Positions 36,416 through 46,341 of a DNA stretch of 64,000 nt are shown here, piece after piece. The position numbers and the translations under genes were made by a program. Source of the DNA: Burkholderiaceae bacterium DAT-1 (GTDB taxonomy: Bacteria; Pseudomonadota; Gammaproteobacteria; Burkholderiales; Chitinimonadaceae); NCBI GenBank assembly GCA_019084025.1, contig JAHRBI010000002.1, forward strand, positions 310,001 to 374,000. The letters are read 5' to 3'. Under the pieces are notes generated by a model, which saw only the letters and a list, made by a program, of their open reading frames with translations, searched no databases and had not been told where the DNA came from. Every line of letters begins with the position of its first letter. Within the stretch, counting starts at the first letter, position 1.

Positions 36416-37888
36416 ATGAGTCGTGAAATCCTGTTGCTGGTCGATGCGCTGGCACGCGAGAAAAATGTAAGCCAGGAAATCGTGTTTAGCGCGCTGGAAA
36501 TGGCGCTGGCGTCGGCGACCAAGAAGCGCTTTACCGATGAAGTGGATGTGCGTGTATCCATTAATCGTGTGTCCGGAGCCTATGACAGCTTCCGTCGTTG
36601 GGAAGTCGTTGAAGACAATGATCACGAAGAACCATCGCGTCAGTTCGCGATGACAGACGTGATCGAAAAGGGTATGAACCTGCAGGTTGGCGACTTCTAT
36701 GAAGAGCCGCTTGAGCCGATCGAATTTGGCCGTATCGGTGCACAAACTGCCAAGCAGGTCATTCTGCAAAAGATCCGTGACGCAGAACGCGAACAGATTC
36801 TGAATGACTTCCTGCAGCGTCGCGAGCACCTGGTCAATGGCACGATCAAGCGCATCGAGCGTGGTAACGCCATTGTTGAAGTGGGCAAGCTGGAAGCGCG
36901 CCTGCCGCGCGATCAGATGATTCCAAAGGAAAATCTGCGCGTGGGTGACCGTGTGCGTGCTTTCCTGGCCAAGATCGATCGCGATGGTCGCGGAGCGCAG
37001 CTGATTCTGTCGCGTACTTCGCCGGATTTCATCGCCAAGCTGTTTGAGCTGGAAGTGCCGGAAATCGAAGAAGGCGTCATCGAGATCAAGGGTGCTGCCC
37101 GTGATCCGGGTGTGCGCGCCAAGATTGCCGTTCGCTCGAACGATCAGCGCGTCGATCCGCAAGGTACCTGTATCGGTATGCGCGGTTCCCGCGTTCAGGC
37201 CGTGACACAGGAACTGGCGGGTGAGCGTGTGGACATTGTGCTGTGGTCGCATGATCCGGCACAGTTCGTGATCGGTGCGCTGGCACCGGCCGAAGTAGTC
37301 AAGATCATGGTCGACGAAGACAAGCACAGCATGGATGTGGTGGTCGACGAAGATAATCTGGCCATGGCAATCGGTCGTGGCGGTCAGAATGTCCGTCTGG
37401 CATCCGAGCTGACTGGCTGGGACTTGAACATCATGACCGTGGAAGAGGCCGAGAAGAAGCACGAAGCCGAATTCGCACGGGTACGTGAACTGTTTATCTC
37501 TGCGCTGGATGTGGACGACGAAGTCGCCGACATTCTGGTAGCAGAGGGATTCTCCACACTGGAAGAAGTGGCCTATGTGCCAATTCATGAAATGCTGGAG
37601 ATCGATGGATTCGATGAAGATCTGGTGAACGAGTTGCGCAGCCGCGCACGCGATTCCCTGCTGACTCAGGCCATCGTAAAGGAAGAGGCTGTCGAACACG
37701 GTGCCGGCGAATTGCTGACACTGGATGGGATGACACCGCAGATTGCCGCTGAGCTGGCATCGCGTGGCGTACTGACACGTGATGACCTGGCTGAGCTGGC
37801 CGTGGATGAACTGGTTGAATACGCCGGTATTGAGGCAGAAGCGGCCAAGCAATTGATCATGACTGCACGCGCACACTGGTTCGAGTGA
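36416..37888 (+). CDS. nusA: Transcription termination/antitermination protein NusA
   Basis: A 490-residue RNA polymerase factor controlling pausing, termination and antitermination. Domains in order: N-terminal RNAP-binding domain (1-125), S1 domain (about 135-200), KH1 and KH2 (about 230-345, with [16 protein letters not shown]), and two C-terminal acidic repeats (about 360-490) with helix-hairpin-helix character ([15 protein letters not shown] and [16 protein letters not shown]). Length matches full-size proteobacterial NusA. GGAGG lies nine bases before the ATG. Confidence 0.97.
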   Translation: MSREILLLVDALAREKNVSQEIVFSALEMALASATKKRFTDEVDVRVSINRVSGAYDSFRRWEVVEDNDHEEPSRQFAMTDVIEKGMNLQVGDFYEEPLEPIEFGRIGAQTAKQVILQKIRDAEREQILNDFLQRREHLVNGTIKRIERGNAIVEVGKLEARLPRDQMIPKENLRVGDRVRAFLAKIDRDGRGAQLILSRTSPDFIAKLFELEVPEIEEGVIEIKGAARDPGVRAKIAVRSNDQRVDPQGTCIGMRGSRVQAVTQELAGERVDIVLWSHDPAQFVIGALAPAEVVKIMVDEDKHSMDVVVDEDNLAMAIGRGGQNVRLASELTGWDLNIMTVEEAEKKHEAEFARVRELFISALDVDDEVADILVAEGFSTLEEVAYVPIHEMLEIDGFDEDLVNELRSRARDSLLTQAIVKEEAVEHGAGELLTLDGMTPQIAAELASRGVLTRDDLAELAVDELVEYAGIEAEAAKQLIMTARAHWFE

Positions 37889-37939
37889 GCGGTGGGCGGG
37901 GACGGGGCACGGTAGTGCCCCGTGCAGATAGGAGTGCGA

Positions 37940-40831
37940 ATGACACAAATGAACGTGAGCCAATTTGCGGCAGATCTTAAGATGCCGCCAGAACAGTTGC
38001 TGGAGCAACTGCGTGCTGCCGGCGTGGGTAAGGCAGGAGTAAACGATGCGCTGACCGAGCAGGACAAGGCGCGTCTGCTGGATTACCTGAGCAGCAAACA
38101 TGGTCAGTCCCAGGAAAAGAAAATCACCCTGGCACGTAAGCAGACCTCGGAAATCAAGAAGTCCGATGCGACCGGCAAGGCGCGCACCATTCAGGTTGAA
38201 GTGAAGAAAAAGCGTGTGGTGATGGCGCCTGAAGTCGCTGCAGCTGCACCTGAGGCGCACGCTGATGAGGTGACCGTGGATGTGGTCGAGGCAGTCGAGA
38301 CTGCGATCGAAACCATCGTCGAGCCAGTGGTCGAGCCGGTCGTGGTGCCTGAACCAGTCGTGGAAGTGGCACCCGAGCCGGTGGTCGAAGTGATCCCCGA
38401 GCCGGTCGTGGTACCTGAGCCTGTGGTTGATGTGAAGCCTGAGCCGGTTGTCGAGCCTGTGGTTGAAGTAGCAGCTGCGCCTGTTGAAGCGCCTGCTGCA
38501 GAGGCCGTTGCGGAAGAAGCTGCACCAGCTGCTGCGCCGCTGACACGTGCTGACGTGCTGGGTCATCAGGAACTTGCGCAGCGTGAAATCGAGCGCCGTC
38601 GTCAGGATGAGCTGCGTGCCCGTCAGGCTGCCGAAATCAAGGCCAAGCAAGATCGTGAAGCTGCGCGCAAAGCTGCCGCCATCGCTGCGGAAGCAGCAAA
38701 GGCAGAGGCTGCACGCAAGGCTGCCATGCCAAAGGATCATACCCTGCACAAGGCGCCAGCCAAGCCGGGCGAGCAATCCAAGAAGCCAGCCAAGCCTGTC
38801 GTTGAGATGAAAACAGGTGCCCAGGATGCACGTGCTGCTCAGGCAGCTGCGCCTGCTGCTGCGCCTGCTCGCGATGGTGCTGGTCCTGCCAAGGGCGGTC
38901 GTGATGATCGCAAGGGCGGTAAGGGCGGTGGTAACGAGTGGGGCGATGGTGCAAAGCGTCGCGGTGGCCTCAAGACGCGCGGCGGTGATGCCGGTAGCGA
39001 CTGGAAGTCCAAGAAGTCCGGCGGCCGCCATAAGGGTGCTGACAATGCGCATGCATTCCAGGCGCCGACCGAACCGCAAGTACGCGAAGTGTCCGTGCCG
39101 GAAACGATCTCTGTGGCCGATCTGGCGCACAAGATGTCGGTCAAGGCCGTTGAGCTGATCAAGATTCTGATGAAGATGGGCATGATGGTGACCATCAATC
39201 AGGTGCTGGATCAGGAAACAGCCATGATTGTGGTTGAGGAAATGGGTCACACCGCGATTGCCGCCAAGACGGACGATCCGGAAACCTATCTCGACGACGC
39301 AGCCAATGTCGAACACGAGATGACACATCGCGCACCGGTGGTGACGGTGATGGGTCACGTTGACCACGGTAAGACCTCGCTGCTGGATTACATCCGTCGC
39401 GCCAAGGTTGCCGCAGGTGAAGCGGGTGGTATTACCCAGCATATCGGTGCATACCACGTTGAAACCAATAAGGGCATCATCACCTTCCTAGATACCCCGG
39501 GTCACGAAGCGTTTACCGCGATGCGTGCACGTGGTGCCAGTGCAACCGATATCGTGGTGCTGGTGGTGGCGGCTGATGACGGCGTGATGCCGCAAACCAT
39601 CGAAGCGATTCACCATGCCAAGGCAGCCGGTGTGCCGATCGTGGTGGCAGTGAACAAGATCGATAAGCAGGATGCCAATCCCGAACGTATCCGCCAGGAA
39701 CTGGTCGCCCACGAAGTGGTGTCCGAAGACTGGGGTGGCGATGCGCAGTTCGTGCATGTATCCGCCAAGATGGGTACCGGTATTGATGAACTGCTCGACG
39801 CGATTCTGCTGCAAGCCGAAGTGCTGGAGCTGGAAGCACCAGTGGATGCACCTGCCAAGGGTCTGATCATCGAAGCGCGTCTCGACAAGGGTCGTGGCCC
39901 GGTTGCGACCATGCTGGTGCAAACCGGTACGCTGCGTAAGGGCGATGTGGTGCTGGCGGGTGGTGTGTTCGGCCGTGTCCGTGCGATGCTGGATGAAACC
40001 GGTAAGAACATCAACGAAGCAGGTCCGTCGATTCCGGTCGAAATTCTGGGTCTATCCGATGTGCCGAACGCTGGCGAAGATGCCATGGTGCTGGCTGACG
40101 AGCGCAAGGCGCGAGAAATCGCCCTGTTCCGTCAAGGCAAGTTCCGCGATGTGAAGCTGGCCAAGCAGCAAGCCGCCAAGCTGGAAAACATGATGGCGCA
40201 GATGACCGAAGGCGAGGTTCAGTACCTGCCGATGATCATCAAGGCCGACGTTCAGGGTTCCTTCGAAGCCCTCAGCCAGAGTCTGCAAAAGCTGTCGACC
40301 GCCGAAGTGCGCGTCAACATCCTGCACTCGGGCGTAGGTGGCATCACCGAGTCCGACGTCAATCTGGCGCTGGCCTCCAAGGCTGTCGTGATCGGTTTCA
40401 ACGTGCGTGCTGATGCTGCCGCCCGTCGTCTTGCCGAGAGCGAAGGCGTGGATATTCGCTACTACAACATCATCTACGACGCAGTGGATGAAGTGAAAGC
40501 TGCGATGTCCGGCATGCTGGCTCCGGAGAAGCGCGAGCAGATCATCGGTCAGGTGGAAATCCGTCAGGTATTCACCATCTCCAAGATCGGTTCGATTGCT
40601 GGCTGTCTGGTGCTCGACGGTCTGGTTAAGCGTCACGCTGGTGTGCGTCTGCTGCGCAACAACGTGGTTATCCACCAGGGCGAGCTGGACTCCCTCAAGC
40701 GTTACAAGGACGACGCCAAGGAAGTCAAGGCTGGTTTCGAGTGTGGTCTGTCGCTCAAGGGCTACAACGATATCCAGGTTGGCGACCAACTGGAAGTCTT
40801 CGAAATTATCGAAGTGGCACGTACCCTGTAA
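37940..40831 (+). CDS. infB: Translation initiation factor IF-2
   Basis: A 963-residue GTPase that places initiator fMet-tRNA on the 30S subunit. The N-terminal IF2-N domain ([21 protein letters not shown]) is followed by a long, poorly conserved linker with Val-Pro-Glu repeats at about 128-178 and charged Ala/Lys/Arg-rich segments. A second IF2-N-like part precedes the G domain (P-loop GHVDHGKT at about 472-479, [12 protein letters not shown]), then domains II, III and IV. The ATG at 37940 has AGGAG upstream; a GTG at 37922 is also in frame. An internal start for a shorter IF-2 form is likely by analogy but was not located. Confidence 0.97.
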   Translation: MTQMNVSQFAADLKMPPEQLLEQLRAAGVGKAGVNDALTEQDKARLLDYLSSKHGQSQEKKITLARKQTSEIKKSDATGKARTIQVEVKKKRVVMAPEVAAAAPEAHADEVTVDVVEAVETAIETIVEPVVEPVVVPEPVVEVAPEPVVEVIPEPVVVPEPVVDVKPEPVVEPVVEVAAAPVEAPAAEAVAEEAAPAAAPLTRADVLGHQELAQREIERRRQDELRARQAAEIKAKQDREAARKAAAIAAEAAKAEAARKAAMPKDHTLHKAPAKPGEQSKKPAKPVVEMKTGAQDARAAQAAAPAAAPARDGAGPAKGGRDDRKGGKGGGNEWGDGAKRRGGLKTRGGDAGSDWKSKKSGGRHKGADNAHAFQAPTEPQVREVSVPETISVADLAHKMSVKAVELIKILMKMGMMVTINQVLDQETAMIVVEEMGHTAIAAKTDDPETYLDDAANVEHEMTHRAPVVTVMGHVDHGKTSLLDYIRRAKVAAGEAGGITQHIGAYHVETNKGIITFLDTPGHEAFTAMRARGASATDIVVLVVAADDGVMPQTIEAIHHAKAAGVPIVVAVNKIDKQDANPERIRQELVAHEVVSEDWGGDAQFVHVSAKMGTGIDELLDAILLQAEVLELEAPVDAPAKGLIIEARLDKGRGPVATMLVQTGTLRKGDVVLAGGVFGRVRAMLDETGKNINEAGPSIPVEILGLSDVPNAGEDAMVLADERKAREIALFRQGKFRDVKLAKQQAAKLENMMAQMTEGEVQYLPMIIKADVQGSFEALSQSLQKLSTAEVRVNILHSGVGGITESDVNLALASKAVVIGFNVRADAAARRLAESEGVDIRYYNIIYDAVDEVKAAMSGMLAPEKREQIIGQVEIRQVFTISKIGSIAGCLVLDGLVKRHAGVRLLRNNVVIHQGELDSLKRYKDDAKEVKAGFECGLSLKGYNDIQVGDQLEVFEIIEVARTL

Positions 40832-40844
40832 TTGAGTAAAACGG

Positions 40845-40906
40845 GAAGGGGGAAGAGTGAAGGGTGAAGGGTGCATGCTGCCCGCTCCCTTCCCTCTTCC
40901 CCCTTC
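40845..40906. repeat. Long polypurine/polypyrimidine inverted repeat between infB and rbfA
   Basis: A purine-only arm with a single T (40845-40864) and a pyrimidine arm (40887-40906) are reverse complements at 19 of 20 positions, around a 22-base loop containing GCATGC. In mRNA this gives a very stable hairpin ending 20 bases before the rbfA ATG. There is no T-run, so it is not a terminator. The purine arm also holds the direct repeat GTGAAGG. Confidence 0.85.
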
Positions 40907-40926
40907 TTTCTTCCCTGGGGGGAAAA

Positions 40927-41304
40927 ATGGCAAAAGATTTCAAACGTTCGGATCGCGTCGGTCCGCAAATCCAGCGTGAACTGGCTGATCTGATCCGCAT
41001 GGAGCTTAAAGATCCGCGCATCGGTTTTGTGACGCTGACAGATGTCGAAGTGTCCCGCGATTTTAGTCATGCCAAGGTGTTCTTTACGCTGATGCATGGT
41101 GAAGACGAGGAAACTTGGAAGACATTGAACCGCGCATCCGGCTTTTTCCGCAATGAACTGGGCCGTCGCATCAAGATCTTCAAGATTCCGGAACTGCGTT
41201 TTGAGTACGACCACTCGGTAGAGCGTGGCATGGGTCTGGATAAGCTGATCGACCAGGCTGTGGCGACGCACGCCAAGGACGAAGAAGGCGATCAGGACGC
41301 GTAA
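40927..41304 (+). CDS. rbfA: Ribosome-binding factor A
   Basis: A 125-residue KH-like protein needed for 16S rRNA 5' end maturation and cold adaptation of 30S subunits. Marks: FKRSDRVGPQIQRELADLI at the start, DPRIGFVTLTDVEVSRDFSHAKVFF and the LRFEYDHSVERGMGLDKLID C-terminal motif. The ribosome site is a G-run (40917-40922) next to the ATG; the preceding polypurine hairpin may affect its access. truB follows after two bases. Confidence 0.95.
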   Translation: MAKDFKRSDRVGPQIQRELADLIRMELKDPRIGFVTLTDVEVSRDFSHAKVFFTLMHGEDEETWKTLNRASGFFRNELGRRIKIFKIPELRFEYDHSVERGMGLDKLIDQAVATHAKDEEGDQDA

Positions 41305-41306
41305 GT

Positions 41307-42248
41307 ATGTCCAAGCCAAAAAGGATTCGTCGTAAAGTGGATGGCGTACTGCTGCTGGATAAGCCGATTGGTGCATCCAGTAATCAGGCGCTGCAGAAGT
41401 GCAAGTGGCTGCTGAATGCCGATAAGGCAGGGCATACTGGCGTGCTTGACCCGTTAGCGACAGGGTTGCTGCCTTTGTGTTTTGGCGAGGCAACCAAATT
41501 CGCACAGCGCATGCTGGATGCGGATAAGCGCTATCTGGCCGAGCTGAAGCTGGGCGCAAACACCACGACAGGTGATGTCGAGGGTGAGGTGATTCTTGAG
41601 CGACCAGTTGCGGTGACGCGTGGGGATGTGGATCGGGTGATTTCGGCTTTTCTGGGCGAAATCGACCAGACGCCTCCCATGTATTCCGCACTCAAGCATG
41701 AAGGTAAGCCACTGTACGAATATGCCCGCCAGGGCATCGTGATTCCGCGTGAAAGTCGCCGGATCACGATTTATGCCATTACGGTGCTGTTCTTCGAAGG
41801 TGACAGGCTGGTGCTGGATGTGTCCTGCAGTAAAGGTACGTACATTCGAACGCTGGCCGAAGATATCGGCGAGCAACTGGGATGTGGCGCCCACCTTACG
41901 GGCTTGCGCCGGACGTTTACCGGCGGCTTTGATTTAAAGCAGGCTATCACGGTCGAGCAGTTCGAGGCACTGGACGAAGCTGGGCGGGATGCCTTGTTGC
42001 TGCCAGCCGATGCACTGGTCGCGGACTTGCCGGAACGCACACTGGATCGCGCGGCAACGGATCGCTTAACCCACGGAATGAGCGTGCGTTTTTCCGAAAA
42101 AGATGCAATAATCCGGCTCTTGCGTCTGTATGGTGACGTCGGCGATGGTGCGCGAACCTTTCTTGGGCTTGGTGAATTGTCGGATGGCGTGATTCAGCCA
42201 CGTAGATTGCTCTCAACTGTGGTTGCAGGAATAAATCCGGCACCATGA
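41307..42248 (+). CDS. truB: tRNA pseudouridine(55) synthase
   Basis: A 313-residue enzyme that makes pseudouridine 55 in the T-loop of tRNAs. The catalytic Asp is in GHTGVLDPLATGLLPLCFGEATKF (about 43-66), followed by KRYLAELKLGANTTTGDVEGEV and the YIRTLAEDIGEQLGCGAHLTGLRR motif. A C-terminal PUA-like segment ends the protein. It is coupled to rbfA and lies before rpsO, as in many proteobacteria. Confidence 0.96.
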   Translation: MSKPKRIRRKVDGVLLLDKPIGASSNQALQKCKWLLNADKAGHTGVLDPLATGLLPLCFGEATKFAQRMLDADKRYLAELKLGANTTTGDVEGEVILERPVAVTRGDVDRVISAFLGEIDQTPPMYSALKHEGKPLYEYARQGIVIPRESRRITIYAITVLFFEGDRLVLDVSCSKGTYIRTLAEDIGEQLGCGAHLTGLRRTFTGGFDLKQAITVEQFEALDEAGRDALLLPADALVADLPERTLDRAATDRLTHGMSVRFSEKDAIIRLLRLYGDVGDGARTFLGLGELSDGVIQPRRLLSTVVAGINPAP

Positions 42249-42298
42249 TTGAGCCGGGAGCCGGGAGGGGTTGCGACAAGTGGCTCGCCTTGCTCGAC

Positions 42299-42318
42299 TG
42301 CACGATAACGTGCATTTT
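42299..42318 (+). promoter_or_regulatory. Short hairpin in the rpsO leader
   Basis: TGCACG (42299-42304) pairs with CGTGCA (42309-42314) around ATAA, followed by TTTT. It lies 25 bases before the rpsO start and ahead of its ribosome site (TTGGAG at 42324-42329). It may be a weak terminator or part of an S15 autoregulatory leader. Confidence 0.4.
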
Positions 42319-42338
42319 ATGTTTTGGAGTTTTACCAA

Positions 42339-42608
42339 ATGGCAATTACCGTTGCTCAAAAAGCAGAAATCGTCAAGAACAACCAACGTGCCGCTGGCGA
42401 TACCGGCAGCACCGAAGTTCAAGTGGCTCTGCTGACCGCTCGCATCAACGATCTGACCGATCACTTCAAGGCTAACGCCAAGGATCACCACAGCCGTCGT
42501 GGTCTGCTGAAGATGGTTAGCCGTCGTCGCAAGCTGCTTGATTACTTCAAGCGCACTAACCTGGATGGCTACCGTGCTCTGATCGCCAAGCTGGGTCTGC
42601 GCAAGTAA
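42339..42608 (+). CDS. rpsO: 30S ribosomal protein S15
   Basis: An 89-residue primary 16S rRNA binder, of standard S15 length. [31 protein letters not shown] and [21 protein letters not shown] are the canonical segments. GGAG eleven bases upstream supports the ATG at 42339. A strong terminator follows, separating it in part from pnp as in E. coli. S15 commonly represses its own translation. Confidence 0.98.
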   Translation: MAITVAQKAEIVKNNQRAAGDTGSTEVQVALLTARINDLTDHFKANAKDHHSRRGLLKMVSRRRKLLDYFKRTNLDGYRALIAKLGLRK

Positions 42609-42618
42609 GCGCTTCAAG

Positions 42619-42648
42619 AAAAGGTCGCGGGAAACCGCGACCTTTTTG
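42619..42648 (+). terminator. Rho-independent terminator of rpsO
   Basis: AAGGTCGCGG (42621-42630) and CCGCGACCTT (42635-42644) form a 10-bp stem with a GAAA tetraloop, followed by a T-run. Confidence 0.95.
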
Positions 42649-42934
42649 TTTATTGGGGCAGCAAGTTGTACCAATCTGTTTACACTGCCTTGATCTTTTT
42701 GCATCACCCCGAATTCTCCGATTGCCGATGTTAATTCGCGCAGTCTATTGTTTTCATCGCATCCAGTTGCTTTATGCAACGATCGCACGCCGTCCTCGAA
42801 CAGGCTTCAGCCGTCGACGGGTGTGGCAGGTTGGCTGAGGCCCCGGCGTCCCCGTCATGCGGAGGAGATCAGCGCGCCGGAGGGAATTGCATCGTTGCTC
42901 GCTGACAGCGATGAGCGTGAATAAGGAACCTCTC
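42649..42934 (+). promoter_or_regulatory. pnp leader region
   Basis: This stretch after the rpsO terminator has no gene. It contains a weak possible promoter (TTGTTT and TTTATG 17 bases apart, near 42748-42776). A stem-loop CATCGTTG (42890-42897) with CAGCGATG (42906-42913) lies just before the pnp ribosome site. In E. coli the pnp leader folds into a structure cut by RNase III for autoregulation; a similar role here is inference. Confidence 0.45.
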
Positions 42935-45064
42935 GTGTTCAATCGCATTACAAAATCGTTTGCATATGGCAAGCACACTGTCACCCTCGAAACAGGTGAA
43001 ATCGCCCGCCAGGCATCTGGCGCAGTCAAGGTGTCGATGGATGACACCGTTGTTCTGGTGTCCGTAGTGGGTGCCAAGAAGGTCAAGCCGGGTCAGGACT
43101 TCTTCCCGCTGACCGTTGATTACATGGAACGTACCTATGCCGCCGGCAAGATCCCGGGTGGCTTTTTCAAGCGCGAAGGCCGTCCTTCCGAAAAGGAAAT
43201 CCTGACCTCCCGCCTGATCGATCGTCCGATCCGTCCGCTGTTCCCGGAAGGTTTCTACAACGAAATTCAAATCGTTGCGACCGTGATGTCTGTTGATCCG
43301 GAAATCGATCCGGATATCCCCGCCATGATCGGTGCATCCGCCGCACTGGCTATCTCCGGCGTACCATTCCAGGGCCCGATCGGCGCCGCGCGCGTGGCGT
43401 ATGTGGACGGTCAGTACATCCTGAACCCGACCGGTACCGAGCTGAAGAGCTCGCAACTGGATCTGGTGGTGGCAGGTACCGAACAAGCCGTGCTGATGGT
43501 TGAATCCGAGGCGAAGGAATTGTCCGAAGCTGTGATGCTGGGTGCCGTCGTGTTCGGCCACGAGCAGATGCAAGCTGCGATCAAGGCCATCAACGAACTG
43601 GCCGACGAAGTGAATCCCGAAATGTGGGAATTCGAACCGCCTGCAACCGATGCCGAACTGGAAGCCCAGATTCAGGCTGCTGGTGGCGAAGACATCGCTC
43701 AAGCCTTCCGTATCCCGCAAAAGCAGCAACGTACAGCCAAGCTGAATGAAGCCTGGGCCAAGGTTGAAGCTGCGCTGATTACTGAAGAAACCGATACCCT
43801 GCGCGCTAACCAGATCAAGGATATCTTCCACAATATGGAAGCCAAGATCGTGCGTAACCAGATTCTGGACGGTTATCCGCGTATTGACGGTCGCGACACC
43901 CGCACCGTGCGTCCGATTGAAATCCGTACTGGCGTCCTCCCGCGCACCCACGGTTCCGTGCTGTTCACCCGTGGTGAAACCCAGGCACTGGTTGTGGCTA
44001 CACTGGGCACCAAGATGGACGAGCAGATCATCGACGCGCTGGCTGGCGAATACAGCGAACGCTTCATGCTGCACTACAACTTCCCGCCGTACTCCACCGG
44101 TGAAACTGGCCGCGTCGGTTCGCCGAAGCGCCGTGAAATCGGTCACGGTCGTCTGGCCAAGCGTGCACTGGTGGCCGTGCTGCCGAAGCAGGAAGATTTC
44201 TCCTACTCCATGCGCGTGGTGTCGGAAATCACCGAATCCAATGGCTCGTCCTCGATGGCGTCCGTATGCGGTGGCTGTCTGTCTCTGATGGATGCTGGCG
44301 TGCCGCTGAAGGCGCATGTGGCCGGTATCGCCATGGGTCTGATCAAGGAAGGTAACCGCTTTGCCGTGCTGTCCGATATCCTGGGTGATGAAGATCACCT
44401 CGGCGATATGGACTTCAAGGTGGCCGGTACCGAAAATGGTGTGACCGCGCTGCAGATGGATATCAAGATCAATGGCATCACCAAGGAAATCATGAAGGTG
44501 GCGCTGGATCAGGCGAAGGAAGGCCGTATCCACATACTGGGCAAGATGAAGGGTGCAATGGGCGAAGCCCGTGCTGAAGTCAGCCAGCATGCTCCGCGTC
44601 TGTACACCATGAAGATCAATCCGGAAAAGATCCGTGACGTGATCGGCAAGGGTGGTTCGGTGATCCGCGCGCTGACCGAAGAAACCGGTACCCAGATCGA
44701 TATCCAGGAAGACGGTACGATTACCATCGCTTCCGTATCGTCCGAAGGTGCGGATGAAGCCAAGCGTCGCATCGAGCAGATCACAGCCGAGATCGAAATC
44801 GGCAAGATCTACGAAGGCCCGGTCGTGAAGATTCTCGACAAGAACGTCGGTGCGATCGTCCAGATCATGCCGGGTCGCGATGGTCTGGTGCACGTGTCGC
44901 AAATTGCGAACGAGCGTGTTAACAATGTGGCTGACTACCTCAAGGAAGGCCAGATTGTGCGCGTGAAGGCACTGGAGCAAGACGAAAAGGGCCGTGTGCG
45001 CCTGTCGATCAAGGCTGCGCTGGCTGACGAAGCCGCTGCTCAGGCTGCACCAGCAGCCGAGTAA
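42935..45064 (+). CDS. pnp: Polyribonucleotide nucleotidyltransferase (PNPase)
   Basis: A 709-residue phosphorolytic 3'-5' exoribonuclease and core of the RNA degradosome. Two RNase PH domains (about 1-220 and 310-540) flank a helical domain; KH ([17 protein letters not shown], about 565) and S1 ([20 protein letters not shown], about 628) domains close the protein. The start is taken as GTG at 42935, giving the canonical [16 protein letters not shown]-terminus, with AAGGA (42923-42927) seven bases before it. An ATG at 42911 in the same frame would add eight residues. Length matches the family. Confidence 0.96.
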   Translation: MFNRITKSFAYGKHTVTLETGEIARQASGAVKVSMDDTVVLVSVVGAKKVKPGQDFFPLTVDYMERTYAAGKIPGGFFKREGRPSEKEILTSRLIDRPIRPLFPEGFYNEIQIVATVMSVDPEIDPDIPAMIGASAALAISGVPFQGPIGAARVAYVDGQYILNPTGTELKSSQLDLVVAGTEQAVLMVESEAKELSEAVMLGAVVFGHEQMQAAIKAINELADEVNPEMWEFEPPATDAELEAQIQAAGGEDIAQAFRIPQKQQRTAKLNEAWAKVEAALITEETDTLRANQIKDIFHNMEAKIVRNQILDGYPRIDGRDTRTVRPIEIRTGVLPRTHGSVLFTRGETQALVVATLGTKMDEQIIDALAGEYSERFMLHYNFPPYSTGETGRVGSPKRREIGHGRLAKRALVAVLPKQEDFSYSMRVVSEITESNGSSSMASVCGGCLSLMDAGVPLKAHVAGIAMGLIKEGNRFAVLSDILGDEDHLGDMDFKVAGTENGVTALQMDIKINGITKEIMKVALDQAKEGRIHILGKMKGAMGEARAEVSQHAPRLYTMKINPEKIRDVIGKGGSVIRALTEETGTQIDIQEDGTITIASVSSEGADEAKRRIEQITAEIEIGKIYEGPVVKILDKNVGAIVQIMPGRDGLVHVSQIANERVNNVADYLKEGQIVRVKALEQDEKGRVRLSIKAALADEAAAQAAPAAE

Positions 45065-45087
45065 TCCTCTGCTGCCTGTGTAAATAG

Positions 45088-45113
45088 AAACGCCACGCAA
45101 TGCGTGGCGTTTT
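45088..45113 (+). terminator. Rho-independent terminator of pnp
   Basis: AAACGCCACG (45088-45097) pairs with CGTGGCGTTT (45103-45112) around a five-base loop, ending in T residues. It closes the rimP-pnp region and may also serve the convergent MerR gene. Confidence 0.9.
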
Positions 45114-45143
45114 CCTTTGTGGATTTGCTAAGGCATCGTCAAA

Positions 45144-46175
45144 TCAGAAGACTGCATCAATGCCTGCCTGACGCATATAGTCGAGCAGGGCGCGATCGAC
45201 GCCTGTACGAGCCATCAATGCGGGATCACTCTCCCAGGCAGCACGTAAACGCTGCCGTGTGACAGGATCAGTTCCTGCTGCACGTTCAGTCAGCGCCTCC
45301 CATTGCCGGGCAATCGCTTGAACTTCAGGATGATCGACTGCTAAGCCCTGCGACAGCAGTGTGCGTGCACGCTGAATCACGGGTAGCCACTCATTGCCCA
45401 TTGTTCCGAAATGCTGACGCATGGTCTGCATGTCTGATTCACTCAGGAACTGCGAATATAGCTCCAGCCTGATGGTGGCCAGTGAGTGCGCCATATAGCG
45501 CATCATATCTGGCTCAATACCGGTTGCTGCTTGTACTGGCTTTTCATTCATCATCATATTGGCCGATTTGACCATCAGGGATGGATTCGCACCGGTAAAT
45601 GACTGAACAAAGTGAAGCCAGGTGCGAGCGGCAGTTTGCACGTCTGGATGCGCAGGTGGAAGGTCGGCCTTCATATAGCCGGATACCCGGTTAATCAGTT
45701 CGGGCCAGGCGGCCTCGGTGCGTGCAACCTCAGGCTGATCGCGCCGTGCATGTAGCTCAGCTTGCTCTTCCGTGGTGAAATACTTGTCGTACATGGTCAT
45801 CATCCCCAGTGTCTTAAGCCAGTCAGCGAGGGAAGGCGAATCGCCGCGATCAAGCTGCTGATGCAGCTGAACTAGCCTGTCTCTGAGCGAGATCGCATTC
45901 TGGATCTGTGAATTCAGGCCTGCGATCTGTTGCTGAATCAGTGCTGGAAGCGAATCACCCGATCCCTCGAGTGTCGTGCGGATATCATCCAGACTCAGGC
46001 CTAGCCGCTTGAGTGCCAGTATTTTGTAAAGCCTGGACACATCATGAGCGCTGTAGAGCCTGTAGCCGTTATCCGCGCGTATGGAGGGGGAGAGCAAGCC
46101 CACTTGGTCGTAATGATGCAGGGTGCGAACGGTGAGTCCCGTTTGCTTTGCTAGTTCGCCCACTCGAAGTGTCAT
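45144..46175 (-). CDS. MerR family regulator with two tandem TipAS-like domains
   Basis: A 343-residue regulator. Residues 1-70 are a MerR winged helix (LAKQTGLTVRTLHHYDQVGLL, then NGYRLYSAHDVSRLYKI), followed by a dimerising coiled coil (about 75-112). Two copies of a TipAS-like ligand-binding fold follow at about 131-232 and 240-338; each has an aromatic/acidic start, a central HPDVQTAARTW or HPEVQAIARQW helix, and a closing GIEPDMMRYM or GVDRALLDYM. TipAS domains bind peptide or other hydrophobic antibiotics in related regulators. The only candidate target visible is its own promoter, which has the 19-bp spacer typical of MerR control. GGAGG stands just before the ATG. Confidence 0.88.
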   Translation of the reverse strand: MTLRVGELAKQTGLTVRTLHHYDQVGLLSPSIRADNGYRLYSAHDVSRLYKILALKRLGLSLDDIRTTLEGSGDSLPALIQQQIAGLNSQIQNAISLRDRLVQLHQQLDRGDSPSLADWLKTLGMMTMYDKYFTTEEQAELHARRDQPEVARTEAAWPELINRVSGYMKADLPPAHPDVQTAARTWLHFVQSFTGANPSLMVKSANMMMNEKPVQAATGIEPDMMRYMAHSLATIRLELYSQFLSESDMQTMRQHFGTMGNEWLPVIQRARTLLSQGLAVDHPEVQAIARQWEALTERAAGTDPVTRQRLRAAWESDPALMARTGVDRALLDYMRQAGIDAVF

Positions 46176-46195
46176 GTGTCTGCCTCCATACGTAC

Positions 46196-46226
46196 ACTGT
46201 CAGCCCTTACGTTGCGTGAGGGTCAA
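46196..46226 (-). promoter_or_regulatory. MerR-type promoter with 19-bp spacer and dyad
   Basis: On the minus strand TTGACC and GACAGT are 19 bases apart, longer than the usual 17. The spacer holds the dyad CCCTCACG-CAA-CGTAAGGG. This is the layout MerR-family activators need to untwist DNA. It lies 21 bases before the regulator's own start, so autoregulation is likely. Confidence 0.7.
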
Positions 46227-46311
46227 GCCGAATGTGCGATGATGTGTTGGATGATTGCAAGGCCACCCGGGCGAGAATGTTGGCATGTAAGCGGGAGATG
46301 TGCAAAAATCA

Positions 46312-46341
46312 ACAGGCCGCGCTCTTGCGAGGGCGGCCTGT
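46312..46341. repeat. GC-rich hairpin upstream of the MerR promoter
   Basis: ACAGGCCGC (46312-46320) pairs with GCGGCCTGT (46333-46341). For leftward transcription it is followed after three bases by TTTTT, so it could be a second terminator shielding the MerR gene from acs read-through. Confidence 0.55.

Noticed and set aside
35969-39457. A 1162-codon open frame on the minus strand
   Set aside because: It lies wholly antisense to rimP, nusA and infB, shows no family pattern, and is rich in His, Arg and Cys as expected for a shadow of GC-rich genes.
40887-40926. The pyrimidine arm before rbfA as a terminator
   Set aside because: No T-run follows the stem and the next gene belongs to the same operon.
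42869-45100. A 743-codon open frame on the minus strand
   Set aside because: Antisense to pnp, which is certain; composition is that of a shadow frame.
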